Shown here: in pieces, positions 52,401 through 61,103 of the stretch | How positions within the stretch are numbered: the stretch's first letter is position 1 | How the letters are laid out: every line of letters begins with the position of its first letter | Source of the DNA: Mimachlamys varia | Taxonomy: Eukaryota > Mollusca > Bivalvia > Pectinida > Pectinidae | Assembly: GCA_947623455.1 (NCBI GenBank) | Contig: OX392538.1 | Location: 33,913,001 to 33,977,000 of the forward strand | Length of the DNA: 64,000 bases | Reading direction: 5' to 3' | Notes under the pieces: model-generated | The model's database searches: none | The model's input: the letters and a program-made list of their open reading frames with translations, nothing else | What the model was told of the DNA's origin: nothing | Position numbers and translations under genes: made by a program

Positions 52401-53589
52401 AGCGGTTTTTTTTTTGGTTTTTGTTACAGATATCCAAGCTCAGAAGATGTCGGCCTTTTATTACTTTTATTTCAATTTCAAAACTAGCTGTAACAAATTA
52501 TCATGTATATATAAAGTAGTGTTAGTTAAAATCCAAAACTAGCTGTAACAAATTATCATGTGTATATAAAGTAGTGTTAGTTAAAATCCAAAACTAGCTA
52601 TAACAAATTTTCGGGTTTATATAAAGTAGTGTTAGTTAAAATCCAAAACTAGCTATAACAAATTTTCGGGTTTATATAAAGTAGTGTTAGTTAAAATCCA
52701 AAACTAGCTGTAACAAATTATCATGTGTATATAAAGTAGTGTTAGTTAAAATCCAAAACTAGCTATAACAAATTTTCGGGTTTATATAAAGTAGTGTTAG
52801 TTAAAATCCAAAACTAGCTATAACAAATTTTCGGGTTTATATAAAGTAGTGTTAGTTAAAATCCAAAACTAGCTGTAACAAATTTTCGGGTTTATATAAA
52901 GTAGTGTTAGTTAAAATCCAAAACTAGCTATAACAAATTTTCGGGTTTATATAAAGTAGTGTTAGTTAAAATCCAAAACTAGCTGTAACAAATTATCATG
53001 TGTATATAAAGTAGTGTTGGTTAAAATCCAAAACTAGCTGTAACAAATTTTCGGGTTTATATAAAGTAGTGTTAGTTAAAATCCAAAACTAGCTATAACA
53101 AATTTTCGGGTTTATATAAAGTAGTGTTAGTTAAAATCCAAAACTAGCTATAACACATGTTAATCTGTATCTGACAAACTCTGTTACCTGCACAACACAA
53201 CAAACAAGTCAATCCTAGATATCTAACGCGACAAAAACATCAATATAATATCTAACGCGACAAAAACATCAATATGATATCTAACGCGACAAAAACATCA
53301 ATATGATATCTAACGCGACAAAAACATCAATATGATATCTAACGCGACAAAAACATCAATATGATATCTAACGCGACAAAAACATCAATATAATATCTAA
53401 CGCGACAAAAACATCAATATGATATCTAACGCGACAAAAACATCAATATGATATCTAACGCGACAAAAACATCAATATGATATCTAACGCGACAAAAACA
53501 TCAATATGATATCTAACGCGACAAAAACTCATCTCAAGTTAGGAAAGAAAAGTTACATACTATTAGAAAAAAAACTGCTTACTTTCCAT
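28460..53589 (-). CDS. SLC11A2: NRAMP/DMT1 (SLC11A) proton-coupled divalent metal transporter, 15 coding exons
   Basis: Seen: coding exons in order on the minus strand: 53589-53583, 45547-45429, 43980-43858, 40927-40762, 39197-39137, 38156-38018, 37488-37333, 36718-36560, 36035-35988, 34675-34637, 33471-33352, 32215-31992, 31441-31285, 29851-29801, 28540-28460. All borders are GT/AG and all phases agree; the sum is 1650 nt, i.e. 549 residues plus TAA. Metal-site motifs are DPGN (66-69, helix 1) and MPH (245-247, helix 6); the family signature [13 protein letters not shown] is at 363-375, and the loop carries an N-glycosylation sequon at N316. The tail is acidic ([12 protein letters not shown]). 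Known: the family imports Fe2+, Mn2+ and other metals with protons at the plasma membrane or endosomes through 12 helices. The start ATG is 7 nt before the first donor and follows an in-frame TGA. SLC11A1 versus A2 cannot be settled here; invertebrates usually have one ancestral member. Confidence 0.95.
28571..28741 (+). repeat. 88-bp tandem duplication
   Basis: Two copies of a block starting TTAAATTGGCGGTATTGGTA, at 28571 and 28659, with a few differences. It lies ~30 bp upstream of the acceptor of the last NRAMP exon (28540). Confidence 0.9.
28866..28920. repeat. Perfect 20-bp inverted repeat, 15-nt loop
   Basis: TATGCTGTGATATTGACCAG and its exact complement, in the last NRAMP intron. It would form a stable hairpin in the transcript. 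Confidence 0.9.
29311..29705 (+). mobile_element. TTAA-flanked MITE, copy 3
   Basis: 395 bp with TTAA on both sides and intact inverted ends. Located in the last NRAMP intron, about 100 bp from the exon at 29801. Confidence 0.88.
30775..31110 (+). repeat. Dispersed repeat R2 (long copy)
   Basis: Marked by CCAAAGCGTCAACAAAACCA, ATCCGAACTCAAAATCGGTT and AATAAGACCAGGTGTTCCGG. Family members, some partial, are at 22876-23020 (-), 30198-30350, 40586-40725, 46108-46285, 46650-46880, 47130-47275, 56385-56680 (-) and 61420-61560. No coding frame or terminal repeat was recognised; class unknown. Confidence 0.75.
32226..32690 (-). repeat. ~78-bp tandem array ending in an inverted unit
   Basis: Five direct units from 32226 (GGTTGTCATAGTTGTGACAT, GTGTAACAAACATTGGCGCA), then an inverted copy at ~32617-32690. 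The near edge is 10 bp from the NRAMP acceptor at 32216. Confidence 0.85.
33705..33740 (+). mobile_element. Solo end of the 49327-type MITE
   Basis: ATATATGATCGTTGAAGTAC followed by TAGCGACAGTACGG. No inverse partner was found nearby. Confidence 0.45.
33832..34222 (+). mobile_element. TTAA-flanked MITE, copy 4
   Basis: 391 bp with TTAA borders; the right end has lost one T (TATATGGGCC). Inside the NRAMP intron between 34637 and 33471. Confidence 0.87.
35099..35266 (+). repeat. 92-bp tandem duplication, inverse copy at 28961-29066
   Basis: GCATCACTGAAGAGTCCTAG plus GAGGACGAAACAGCTGTATG occurs at 35099 and 35191. A reverse copy occurs at 28961-29066. A dispersed repeat of unknown class. Confidence 0.8.
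36091..36565 (-). repeat. 19-bp minisatellite overlapping an NRAMP splice donor
   Basis: On the minus strand the unit is GATATCGTCAGTATAATTT. More than 20 mostly clear units; the first is the exon end GATATC plus the donor GTCAGT at 36560/36559. Confidence 0.92.
37537..37920 (-). repeat. Degenerate ~57-bp tandem array next to an NRAMP acceptor
   Basis: About five or six diverged units (GTAGGCCACAAACATACAAA, CATAAATATTACTGAAAACT). It begins ~48 bp upstream of the acceptor of exon 37488-37333. Confidence 0.7.
41036..41430 (+). mobile_element. SINE-like element interrupted by a MITE
   Basis: The blocks TTCAGCATGGTAGCACTTTA and GGACTATCGCAAGAAGGCTT, adjacent in the related copy at 47700-47770, are here separated by 260 bp of foreign DNA (41101-41360). 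Confidence 0.75.
41101..41360. mobile_element. Inverted-repeat MITE nested in a SINE
   Basis: The ends are inverted: GGCCCGTGTTCATGAAACCG on the left, and a right end reading GAATAAGTTCATGAAAACGG then GC. TCCG is present on both sides (41097-41100, 41361-41364). A partial relative is at about 22775-22875. Confidence 0.78.
41700..43029 (-). pseudogene. Degenerate mariner-family transposon with broken transposase
   Basis: About 1.33 kb, the usual mariner size, bounded by TA and inverted ends: GGCGGATTC on the left, GGATCCGCC on the right. On the minus strand, 42681-42490 reads [17 protein letters not shown] and later SGRSRSAAT, the N-terminal DNA-binding region of Mos1/SETMAR-type transposases. 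Further on (about 42330-42220) are [11 protein letters not shown] and [10 protein letters not shown], matching the segment around the first catalytic Asp. Stops and shifts separate the blocks, so it cannot make a transposase. It lies in the NRAMP intron between 43858 and 40927. Confidence 0.75.
45107..45420 (-). repeat. ~46-bp tandem array at an NRAMP donor
   Basis: Seven units containing GACATGGTATGACATGATAA and AATAGGTC. On the minus strand it starts 8 nt after the first base of the intron donor GTAAGTTG of exon 45547-45429. Confidence 0.88.
46108..47275 (+). repeat. Three R2 repeats in ~1.2 kb
   Basis: Copies at 46108-46285, 46650-46880 and 47130-47275, all plus orientation, in the 5' NRAMP intron. 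Nothing gene-like lies between them. Confidence 0.65.
47640..47892 (+). mobile_element. SINE-like element, longer subtype
   Basis: About 250 bp: GGTTCACCTGTTGTCAGTAT, GTGACCAGGTGGGGTGTTCTG, AGTGTGGTAGCACTTTAAAT, GGACTATCGCAAGAAGG, then the shared tail CCGTCCTTAAATGACACTGA and AGGACGTAAAAAAC. A reverse copy is at 60478-60735 and an interrupted copy at 41040. Confidence 0.7.
48889..48968. mobile_element. Compact inverted-repeat MITE, same family as 3183-3742
   Basis: About 28-bp arms (ATCGTCGGAAACCCACGGTA... and its near inverse ending TTTCCGACGAT). Flanks CCGACTTC and CCGACCTC resemble a decayed 8-bp target duplication. Confidence 0.6.
49098..49765. repeat. Large foldback (inverted repeat) with a nested hairpin
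   Basis: A left arm of ~230 bp from 49098 and a right arm of ~250 bp ending ~49765 are inverted copies. Blocks such as GCGTAGGTGAGCGTAACCCA, TCGATATAAGTGTTA and GACTTGAGCTAGCTCAAG recur in reverse. The arms are gapped and imperfect. In the middle sits a second hairpin (49327-49420). Fragments of the outer blocks recur at 48711-48760 and 55490-55870. Confidence 0.75.
49327..49420. mobile_element. Hairpin MITE with GTGGAAGT/AGCGACAGTA ends
   Basis: Inverted arms of ~38 bp: ATATATGACCGTGGAAGTCA...GACAAGT against its near inverse ending ATTACTTCCACGATCAAATA. A single end of the same type is at about 33705-33740. Confidence 0.6.
49958..50049. mobile_element. ~90-bp hairpin MITE, copy 6
   Basis: TTAATTCATTCACCCCTGAA...GGTGGGTGAATGAGTTTA. 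Confidence 0.65.
50441..50560 (-). other. Candidate alternative first exon of the NRAMP gene
   Basis: A strong donor (CAG then GTAAGATC) is at 50440-50439 on the minus strand, inside the 8-kb intron between the start-codon exon and exon 45547. Spliced onto 45547, the frame upstream is closed by a TAA with no ATG, so translation would begin at the internal ATG of exon 45547 (MTTSVN), losing seven residues. Vertebrate DMT1 has alternative 1A/1B first exons, which is the only precedent offered. The 5' end given here is arbitrary. Inference from a splice motif only. Confidence 0.25.
50825..51216 (-). mobile_element. TTAA-flanked MITE, copy 5 (reverse orientation)
   Basis: 392 bp, TTAA borders, interior in reverse orientation relative to the other four copies. 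Inside the large 5' NRAMP intron. Confidence 0.88.
52015..52284 (+). mobile_element. tRNA-derived SINE with 13-bp TSD
   Basis: Flanked by TGTAGCGGATCTA at 52002-52014 and 52285-52297. Near 52055-52130 are a box A-like stretch (TAGATCAATTGGTCGAGCG) and a box B-like stretch (GGATTCGAGCCCC). The tRNA fold is poor, so it is a SINE head rather than a working tRNA gene. It belongs to a different family from 6843. Confidence 0.7.
52480..53156 (+). repeat. 55-bp minisatellite, 12 units
   Basis: Twelve full 55-bp units plus a partial one, in two variants (ATTATCATGTGTAT or ATTTTCGGGTTTAT in the middle). Otherwise nearly identical, so recently amplified. Confidence 0.95.
53218..53529 (+). repeat. 29-bp minisatellite, ten units
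   Basis: Unit GATATCTAACGCGACAAAAA plus CATCAATAT, almost perfect. It ends 54 bp from the donor of the start-codon exon. No spacers, so not a CRISPR array. Confidence 0.95.
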
Positions 53590-53631
53590 TACTGGTCAAG
53601 ATGACGATCGACCGTTCCGATTTCTTCAGTC
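53583..53631 (-). other. SLC11A2: NRAMP exon with the start codon (mostly 5' UTR)
   Basis: A 49-nt exon lies between an acceptor ending TTTGTAG and a donor GTAAGC. The ATG at 53589-53587 leaves codons M, E and the first base of R, which the next exon (45547) completes in frame. A TGA four codons upstream in the same frame closes it, so this is the best start. The acceptor means at least one further non-coding exon lies at higher coordinates. The downstream intron is about 8 kb. Confidence 0.75.
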
Positions 53632-53639
53632 CTACAAAG

Positions 53640-56204
53640 TTAAAATAACATAATCAACGTAGCTTTTTACACGCTATCAACCATACGTATTTGATAACCA
53701 ATTTGATTTTAAGAAAAACAAACAAACTATTCAATCAAACAACACTCCTCTTACCACATTTGATTCAAATGGCCGCGATTTGTCCAAAAGAATCCCAAAG
53801 TAATCAAAATATCTTGATATTCGATTTCTGATATACTTATTGAAACCACTAATATAGACTTAATCGCTGCATCGTACATTTTGTATGTCTATTTCGTATA
53901 TTTTGAATTCATCGGTGGTGCTTGGGTCAAAAATTGGAAATGGATGTGAAAATATGTTCATATGAGTCAAGCATAATATAATGCAGAGGTAATTCAACGC
54001 AGGGAGGTGAATTGTGACGTTACAACTTTTGACTGCAAAATATAAATGACTTTTTCAAAATACTAATATCTAAGAATTATTCTAAGCAGTGGTCTAATTG
54101 TATTAAAATTATTTTTTTATGGAATGTTATATAGTACATTTATTTCTGAAAACCAAGAATTCATAAGTATACAATGGTTGAAAAGTTTAATCTTCTTTAA
54201 AATTAAAAATAGGTTTATATATATAGTTGGGAAAATGATGTTTTCAACTCCCCGAAAGTAACCAACAAATATTAGTAGACTGACGGAAATGTTTATATCC
54301 AGATATCATTTTGAAAGACCAAGTACCTTTAGATTCCATACTTTATTTAATTATGTAGTCAACGCAGAATTAGTAGCACTTGTTAGATTTATTAAGATCA
54401 TATATGAACGTATTAACTCTGTTAATTAGTATCATTGTATTAAAATGTTTGTACATGTATACACTGTATGTCCTGTACATGTACTCGTATGTACTGTATG
54501 TCCTGTATGTAATTCTCTACACGGTGAACGCTTATGAGAATAAAATCATTGTCATTGATAACACTGCAAGAATATGTGTAAATAACGCGAGGACGTAACA
54601 GATCATCACCCTGTGACGTCACTAAATAAACTGAAGTAGTAGTATCATGCCACAATGTCACCTGACCCTGGCTGTTAATAGGATGTAAAACATGAGTGAC
54701 TCTACACATACAGAATTACATGGGATCTGAAAGCTTTCTCAGGGGGTCTTGTGCTAGTGAAATTCTGCATCTTTTATTGCTTTAATCAACAGGATCGGGC
54801 ACAACTTAAAACAACTTATAAAAGCCCTTCCTCAACAATTATGAAACAAATTTTAGCAATAGCGACATGTAATTTACTCATTATAATTTTAGTGTAATAC
54901 AATTTATAAGTATAAAGGAAGGAGAACACAGAGCAAGAAAATAAATAGAAGATAAGAAGAAAAGAAAAAAGGGATGATGCAGGATAGATAGAATGTCCTT
55001 CGACTGATACAATAGTTCATTCAAAATATAAATAAATATAAATATAGTATACATAGACTGCATGGTATGCACTAGCGACACATTCAATTCATGTCGTCTA
55101 TTCAATTGTCCATTTAATGCACGTTCCTTAAAATCCTTTCTCTGGTCACTCCTGTACCTTTAATGTATCACATCGGTGTACCATGCAGATACATTTACAT
55201 AATAAAACGTGTTTTACTGACCAGTAATCACTATTTCTATAAACATCCAGGACAGAGAGAGAGAGTGTGTGTGTGTGATAGAGGAGACTGCAAGATAAAT
55301 AAGTATGATTTGCCCTTTCACACGAGAAGTTTGTTTAGTTTAAAACAGTCACTTGATTCCAGGTTTTGGAAGTGATTGTTGGTGGGCGAAAACGCTTGCA
55401 CAATCCTATTTGTGATTTAAGTCATTTCGTAACAACACGCAAAAACAAGTCATGTGACGAAATGACTTGTTGCAGATGACAATTTGACAAGAGTCATTCT
55501 CGATATCGTGGAGTTGCGATCACCTATGCTGTCAATACCCCTGGAATATGTCATGGCAAAACTGAAAGCTCCGTGTGCGTCACGTTGGTGATGAGCCAAC
55601 GCGACTGGTTCGATCCTTTTGAAGTACATCAAACGAATCTCGTGGTCACATAACGGTAAAGCTTTTAAGTCGGTTGCGGCTCCTATGTAATTATTCAAAG
55701 CAAGGTTACAGCCTAGTGATTGGTCAGGTTTTTTTTACCGGAGCGTGCCTTTAGTTTTACCATGACATATTCCAGAGATGGAGAGAACATAGGTGAACGT
55801 AACCCTTGGATATCGAGGATGGACAAGAGTGTGATGTACAGTGGATGCCATCCTCGATATCCAAGTGATTTGCTGATCTACATTTGTACCTTTCTACGAG
55901 TAAAATTGAAGGTTCTGTTTGGGCCATAACATAACGGTAAAAACGTATAGCTTTGAAATTGGGTGTCGCTTCTATGAAAGACACGTATTAGCTAAGCGAT
56001 TGATCAGGTTGTTTTCCTTTTTTGTTTTATCTGAGAACAAATCAAACTACATTTTATCTTTGTGCCTTCAATTATATCATGACATAGTCCAGAAGTTTGG
56101 AGAGCATAAGCCCTGGATATCGAGGATGAGGGTATGCAAAGGTGACCAGAAAACGACCTCTTTTAGGATGTTGTCAGAACTCTCGTAACGGATCTTAATG
56201 ATAG
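53640..56204. other. No gene seen; upstream part of the NRAMP locus
   Basis: AT-rich. Repeats related to 48711-49765 (CATCCTCGATATCCA, ATACCCCTGGAATATGTCAT) lie at 55490-55870 and 56080-56130. A short GA/GT microsatellite lies at 55255-55280. No promoter could be recognised. Confidence 0.45.
54640..54692 (+). mobile_element. SINE tail fragment
   Basis: GACCCTGGCTGTTAATAGGA followed by TGTAAAAC, the shared SINE 3' tail only. Confidence 0.5.
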
Positions 56205-56384
56205 TGAGCCCCGACAGAAAACAATGGAGAATTTATCACAAACTAGACAGAATACAATGGCAAATTCATCAAACGAGACAGAATTCAACCCTCTACAATG
56301 GCAAACTTATCAAAACCCGATAGAAACTAACTCAACTTGATTTCATCGAGATATATTCTGTATCTTTGTGTGATATGAAGATGA

Positions 56385-56680
56385 ACGGTTTTTTTTAGTT
56401 TGCTTATTAGTGTGCTTACTTGTTGTGATGACAATGATGACTCGGTTCATTTTCGGGATTGATGCTTACTTGGATGTGACCAAGATTTACATGGCGGGTG
56501 TCGTAGATGCAGCAGAAGACGCTTAATCTTCCAGAACACCTGGTCTTATTCTCTTGTGCTTTTTCGAGAGTCTTCATGTAAATCTTTCCTTTGTTCCTAC
56601 TTTTCCCCTAGTTTAATCGATTTTGAGTTCGAATTATGGTTGTGTTACCGCTTCGGTATTTATTTTTCTACAGAACGACT
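56385..56680 (-). repeat. Dispersed repeat R2, inserted in a 42-bp array
   Basis: The same family in reverse. Diverged 42-bp-type units lie on both sides (56205-56335 and 56686-56850), so R2 probably inserted into an older array. Confidence 0.65.
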
Positions 56681-57034
56681 AATTGATCAAAACCCGACAG
56701 AAATCACCCCTATATAACGTCGAATTTATCTTAACAGGATAGAAACCAAACCTTTGGATCGGCGAATTTATCAAAACCGACAAAAAACAACCCTATACAA
56801 CGGCAAACATTATACAACCCTATAGCTATACTACAACGGGTAATTTATAAAAAAAAACTGAAACCAATCATTAACAGATCAACAATTTTCAGTAAATGTG
56901 AGTTTTTTGGTCTGGTTCTCTGTTATTTACACACTATGTATATATAAAATTTATGATTATTCTTGGTGGGTGTTAAATATTAAGATGTAATATTTCATAT
57001 AATTGATGTTACATATATATCTCTTATAATCATA

Positions 57035-57690
57035 TAAAAGTCCCGACAGAAGCAACCTTATACAACGGAGAATTTATCAAAACCCCACAGATATCAACAT
57101 ATACAACGGAGAATTTATCAAAACCCGACAGATATCAACATATACAACGGAGAATTTATCAAAACCCGACAGATATCAACCATATACAACGGAGAATTTA
57201 TCAAAACCCAACAGATATCAACCATATACAACGGAGAATTTATCAAAACCCGACAGATATCAACCATATACAATAGAGAATTTATCAAAACCCGACAAAA
57301 AACAGCCCTATACAACGGAGAATTAATCAAACCCCGTCATATATCAACCATATACAACGGAGAATTTATCAAAACCCAACAGATATCAACCATATACAAC
57401 GGAGAATTTATCAAAACCCGACAGATATCAACCCTATACAACGGAGAATTTATCAAAACCCGACAGATATCAACCCTATACAACGGAGAATTTATCAAAA
57501 CCCGACAGATATCAACCATATACAACGGAGAATTTATTAAAAACCGACGTATATCAACATATACAACGGAGAATTTATCAAAACCCGACAGATATCAACC
57601 ATATACAACGGAGAATTTATCAAAACCCGACAAAAACAACCCTATACAACGGAGAATTTATCAAAACCCGACACAAACCATGCCTATAAA
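57035..57690 (+). repeat. 42-bp minisatellite, about 15 units
   Basis: Unit GACAGATATCAACCATATAC plus AACGGAGAATTTATCAAAAC and CC. 42 is a multiple of three, so open frames with a 14-residue period arise on the minus strand; these are not genes. Older units extend to 56205. Confidence 0.92.
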
Positions 57691-57968
57691 TCGAGAACTT
57701 TATACAACCATATACAATGGGTAATTTATCAAATTTGAAACAGATCATAATCAGTTTAACACTTTTTAGTTTATTATGAGATTTTCTGGTCTGTTGCTCT
57801 GTTATTTACACACTATACATACTGATATTTATGAATATTCATGGTAGGTGTTGTTTATAGATTAATTATAGCCAGTCAATTATTGAGATGTGATATTTCC
57901 TTTTATAAATATATCTTAATATAATCATTATAATCACCTGCTATATTTTATGAATGCTTTATACGTAC

Positions 57969-58090
57969 CTCTCTACGAAATCATTAGATGTTCCAAAACA
58001 AATTATTCCAACCACGACAGTATTCTATTGTCTTTCACAAGTGTGTGCGGTACATATCACCTGTCCAGCATGCAGTTGACACGGGATGAA
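57969..58090 (-). other. Candidate upstream 5' UTR exon of the NRAMP gene
   Basis: On the minus strand a good donor (GAGAG then GTACGTAT) is at 57968-57967, in unique-looking sequence just beyond a 42-bp tandem array. The start-codon exon at 53631 needs an upstream exon, and this is the best motif I see in the right direction. No TATA box or other promoter element could be identified, and the 5' limit is a guess. Confidence 0.2.
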
Positions 58091-58842
58091 GAATGTTTTA
58101 ATTCTTGTTAACTTGGTAGGGAACATTAATGAAGCTAATTTCACACATTTGTTTAATATAATTTCATTCAAGTTCATAAAATAAAATTAATAAATTTTAC
58201 TTGAACATTTATAAATATCATTCTACATCTAGACAATATCGTCATAGATCAGGAAACTTGTTTTGAGAAGATGTTTTTACGACTCATTAAGCTGACAAAT
58301 ATTGAAGCTTCGTGAGACTGATATCATAACTTGAATACAAACAACCTGGGTACATTGAGTACATACCGATATCAAGGTTCATAACGGTTATATGGTGCAA
58401 ATCCTTACGACCTACTGCATCATTGGTTATTTATGCGGGTTAGATTTTCGCGATTTTGACCAAACTTTTACACGCTATCAAGACATGTTAATGAATCAAA
58501 TTTTTGCGGTATTTTAGCACTTGAAGTATCAATAAAAAAATGAACCACGGACTTTGATAGCATGTGTGGTTAATTAATCGAATCGTCAACAAAACTATGA
58601 CGAGTGATGTGCTTTATTTTCGAATATCTTGTAGGGGTCTGTTATTTTTGATAAAAATGAACCAATAAAACCGCGTGCTATGCGCGCTTTTATGACGATG
58701 TAAAGTTACAGAGTTAATTTTGGGCAGTATTTTCCGGATCATATTTTCGCGATCATAATATTCACTTGTGAACTCGGGAAAACTTCATCCCAGCGGAAAT
58801 ATCCCGGTAAGTGGTATAATTTGTCGTATTTGACGTAATCAT

Positions 58843-59037
58843 TTTAGGAATAGTGCATGTTATATACAGTTACGTGCCATAAGTCTTTCAATTTTTTTTT
58901 ATTTTGCTATATATTCTTTGTATTTCCAACTTTTTTTTCATTTTGGTAACGTTATATAGAGAAATGGCGTCACACGGAAATTAGCAGTGCAGATAATTCT
59001 GTATAGCTCCATAAATACATAACGGAAAATTCATTTT
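58843..59037 (+). repeat. Internally deleted duplicate of 59316-59670
   Basis: It shares the unique-looking flank TTTTAGGAATAGTGCATGTT, the MITE left end, and the block GGTAACGTTATATAGAGAAA through ACATAACGGAAAAT. It lacks ~160 bp between them. Confidence 0.7.
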
Positions 59038-59338
59038 ATGGTCATGATCTTAAATGTTCATGAGGTGTTCAATTTTGTGAATTCTAATACTTTCCTTGAT
59101 TTACCAACTATGCAATACAGATTTCTACATCAAGTATTTATGTGTGCCAATTCACCAAAGAACAAATCTGTTTAAATCATACACGACCTAGCTAACATTC
59201 GAGTGGGCAAAAAAATAAATACGCTTCAAACATTGAATTTAACTGGGTTATAGTTATGAGTATCTATAAAAAAAAAAAATTCTAAGCTCAGGTAAAATTC
59301 CAGCCCTTGTATAATTTTAGGAATAGTGCATGTTATAT

Positions 59339-59838
59339 CAGTTACGTGCCATAAGTCTTTCAATTTTTTTTTATTTTGCTATATATTCTTTGTATTTCCA
59401 ACTTTTTTCAATGAATTTTCCTGACTTCGTTTCGGGATCATTTTTAGTGAAATTTTGTGTACTTATAGAGAATTGTTTCCTGTTTCGTCTCATAATATTT
59501 TCACTGTTTTCCGTTATGTATAATCAGAGAAATCATAATTTATTTACAACATCCAATTTTCGGGACGCCATTTTGACGTCATTTTGGTAACGTTATATAG
59601 AGAAATGGCGTCACACGGAAATTAGCAGTGCAGATAATTCTGTATAGTTCCATAAATACATAACGGAAAATTTAATAAATATTGTGAGAGGAAACCTTGT
59701 ATATTTGTGGACCAAATGACAAAAAATTGTCAAAATCCATCCATGAACAAGGTCAGGAAAATTCATTGAAAAAAGTTGGAAATACAAAGAATATATAGCA
59801 AAATAAAAAAAATTGAAAGACTTATGGCACGTAACTGT
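59339..59838. mobile_element. Long-TIR MITE (~85-bp arms)
   Basis: The left arm CAGTTACGTGCCATAAGTCT... and its inverse ending AGACTTATGGCACGTAACTG run ~85 bp, with TATAT beside each end. Frames inside on both strands are arm sequence, not genes. A partly deleted relative including its left flank is at 58843-59037. Confidence 0.75.
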
Positions 59839-60477
59839 ATATATGCCCATAATAGTGTACTTTGAATATTACTGCCGTCAGCATTATCAAATCCGACTCA
59901 ATCTGATTAAAATCATACCTTGATCTCCGCGCTGTTACGTAAACTTCGCTCTGCTGCGTTAAGATCTGAGATAATACCATAGAGGGTCATGTCCAGATGA
60001 CCTTTCGCATTAGCCAATCAAATTACTACTGGCAGAATCTTGACAGTGAAATTTTGAGGCGACAAAGCTTACATAAACACATTTTTCCGTTTAGTCATTT
60101 CGTCACCAAAATGTTCATGTGGAATAATGTGACGAAATGGCTTGCTGCAAGACGACAGGTCGTTGGAAAATTATTTTAGTGTTAAGTAAAGAGGCGACAA
60201 AGGTCATCTGGACGTGACCTCTTATGGGATGTTGTCAGATCCTTGTAAAACGGAATGAGAACAAGGATCTGTATTTTAATCAGATTGCCTTCCTGCAAGC
60301 AGGACGGAAGAACATTAATTGTATCTGCTGCCCCCATTGCATGATCGTAAGAGGCCACTAAATCTGGGATCTGTCTTTTCGCTTCTTTCTAAACAACTAT
60401 CGTCTTCCTAATGTCTCCCTCGACACTTCCTCAATATTGACCTTTGATTGAGCATTCGCCCCTGTGAGGAAGGCTTT

Positions 60478-60735
60478 GGTTTGGTTAGGTTGTTTAACGT
60501 CCTATTTACAGCAAGGGTCATTTAAGGACGGCCTCCCGGTGTATGCGATGTGGGTACGTGTGTTACATGCGTGTGTATTTGGGAAGCTGTAGTTTGGTCG
60601 TGTAGGCCTTCTTGCGATTGTCCGAATCTTAAGCTGATTTAAAGCGCTACCACACTGAATCACACTGCCGAAGACCCCCAGCAGAACACCCCACCAGGTC
60701 ACATTATACTGACAACGAGTGAACCAGTTGTACAG
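60478..60735 (-). mobile_element. SINE-like element, longer subtype (reverse)
   Basis: Reverse-complement relative of 47640-47892, containing the same blocks in opposite order and the tail near 60500-60530. The long minus reading frame over 60502-61134 joins this SINE to a tandem array and is not a gene. Confidence 0.7.
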
Positions 60736-60869
60736 GGGCCAAAATGTTGGTTTACTCAAACATACATAGTCCAAAGGGTTCAGACTCTCTGATCCGATAA
60801 AAGGAGGGACGGCTGGCGGTCTTGTAGCTTCTTTGTACTTCCGATGAATGGCATAATATTTTAATGGAC

Positions 60870-61103
60870 TTATTATCAGACATGGGTTAATTAGCAGGCA
60901 TGGGCTTATTATCAAACATAGGTTTATTATAAAACCTGGACTAATTACCAGACATGGGCTTATTATCAGACATGAACTTATCATCAAAAATGGACTTATT
61001 ATCAAACATAAGTTTATTATCAGACATGGGTTCATTATCAGACATGGGTTTATCATCGTGTATGAATTTATATTCAGACATGGGCTTATTACCAGACATG
61101 AGC
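60870..61103 (+). repeat. 18-bp minisatellite, 13 units
   Basis: Unit TTATTATCAGACATGGGC with substitutions. The six-residue periodic reading on the minus strand (CLIISP-like) is a by-product. Confidence 0.9.

Noticed and set aside
53218..53529. CRISPR-like direct repeats
   Set aside because: Units are back to back with no spacers, in a eukaryotic intron.
57118..57525. Open frames with a 14-residue repeat
   Set aside because: By-product of a 42-bp tandem array, whose length is a multiple of three.
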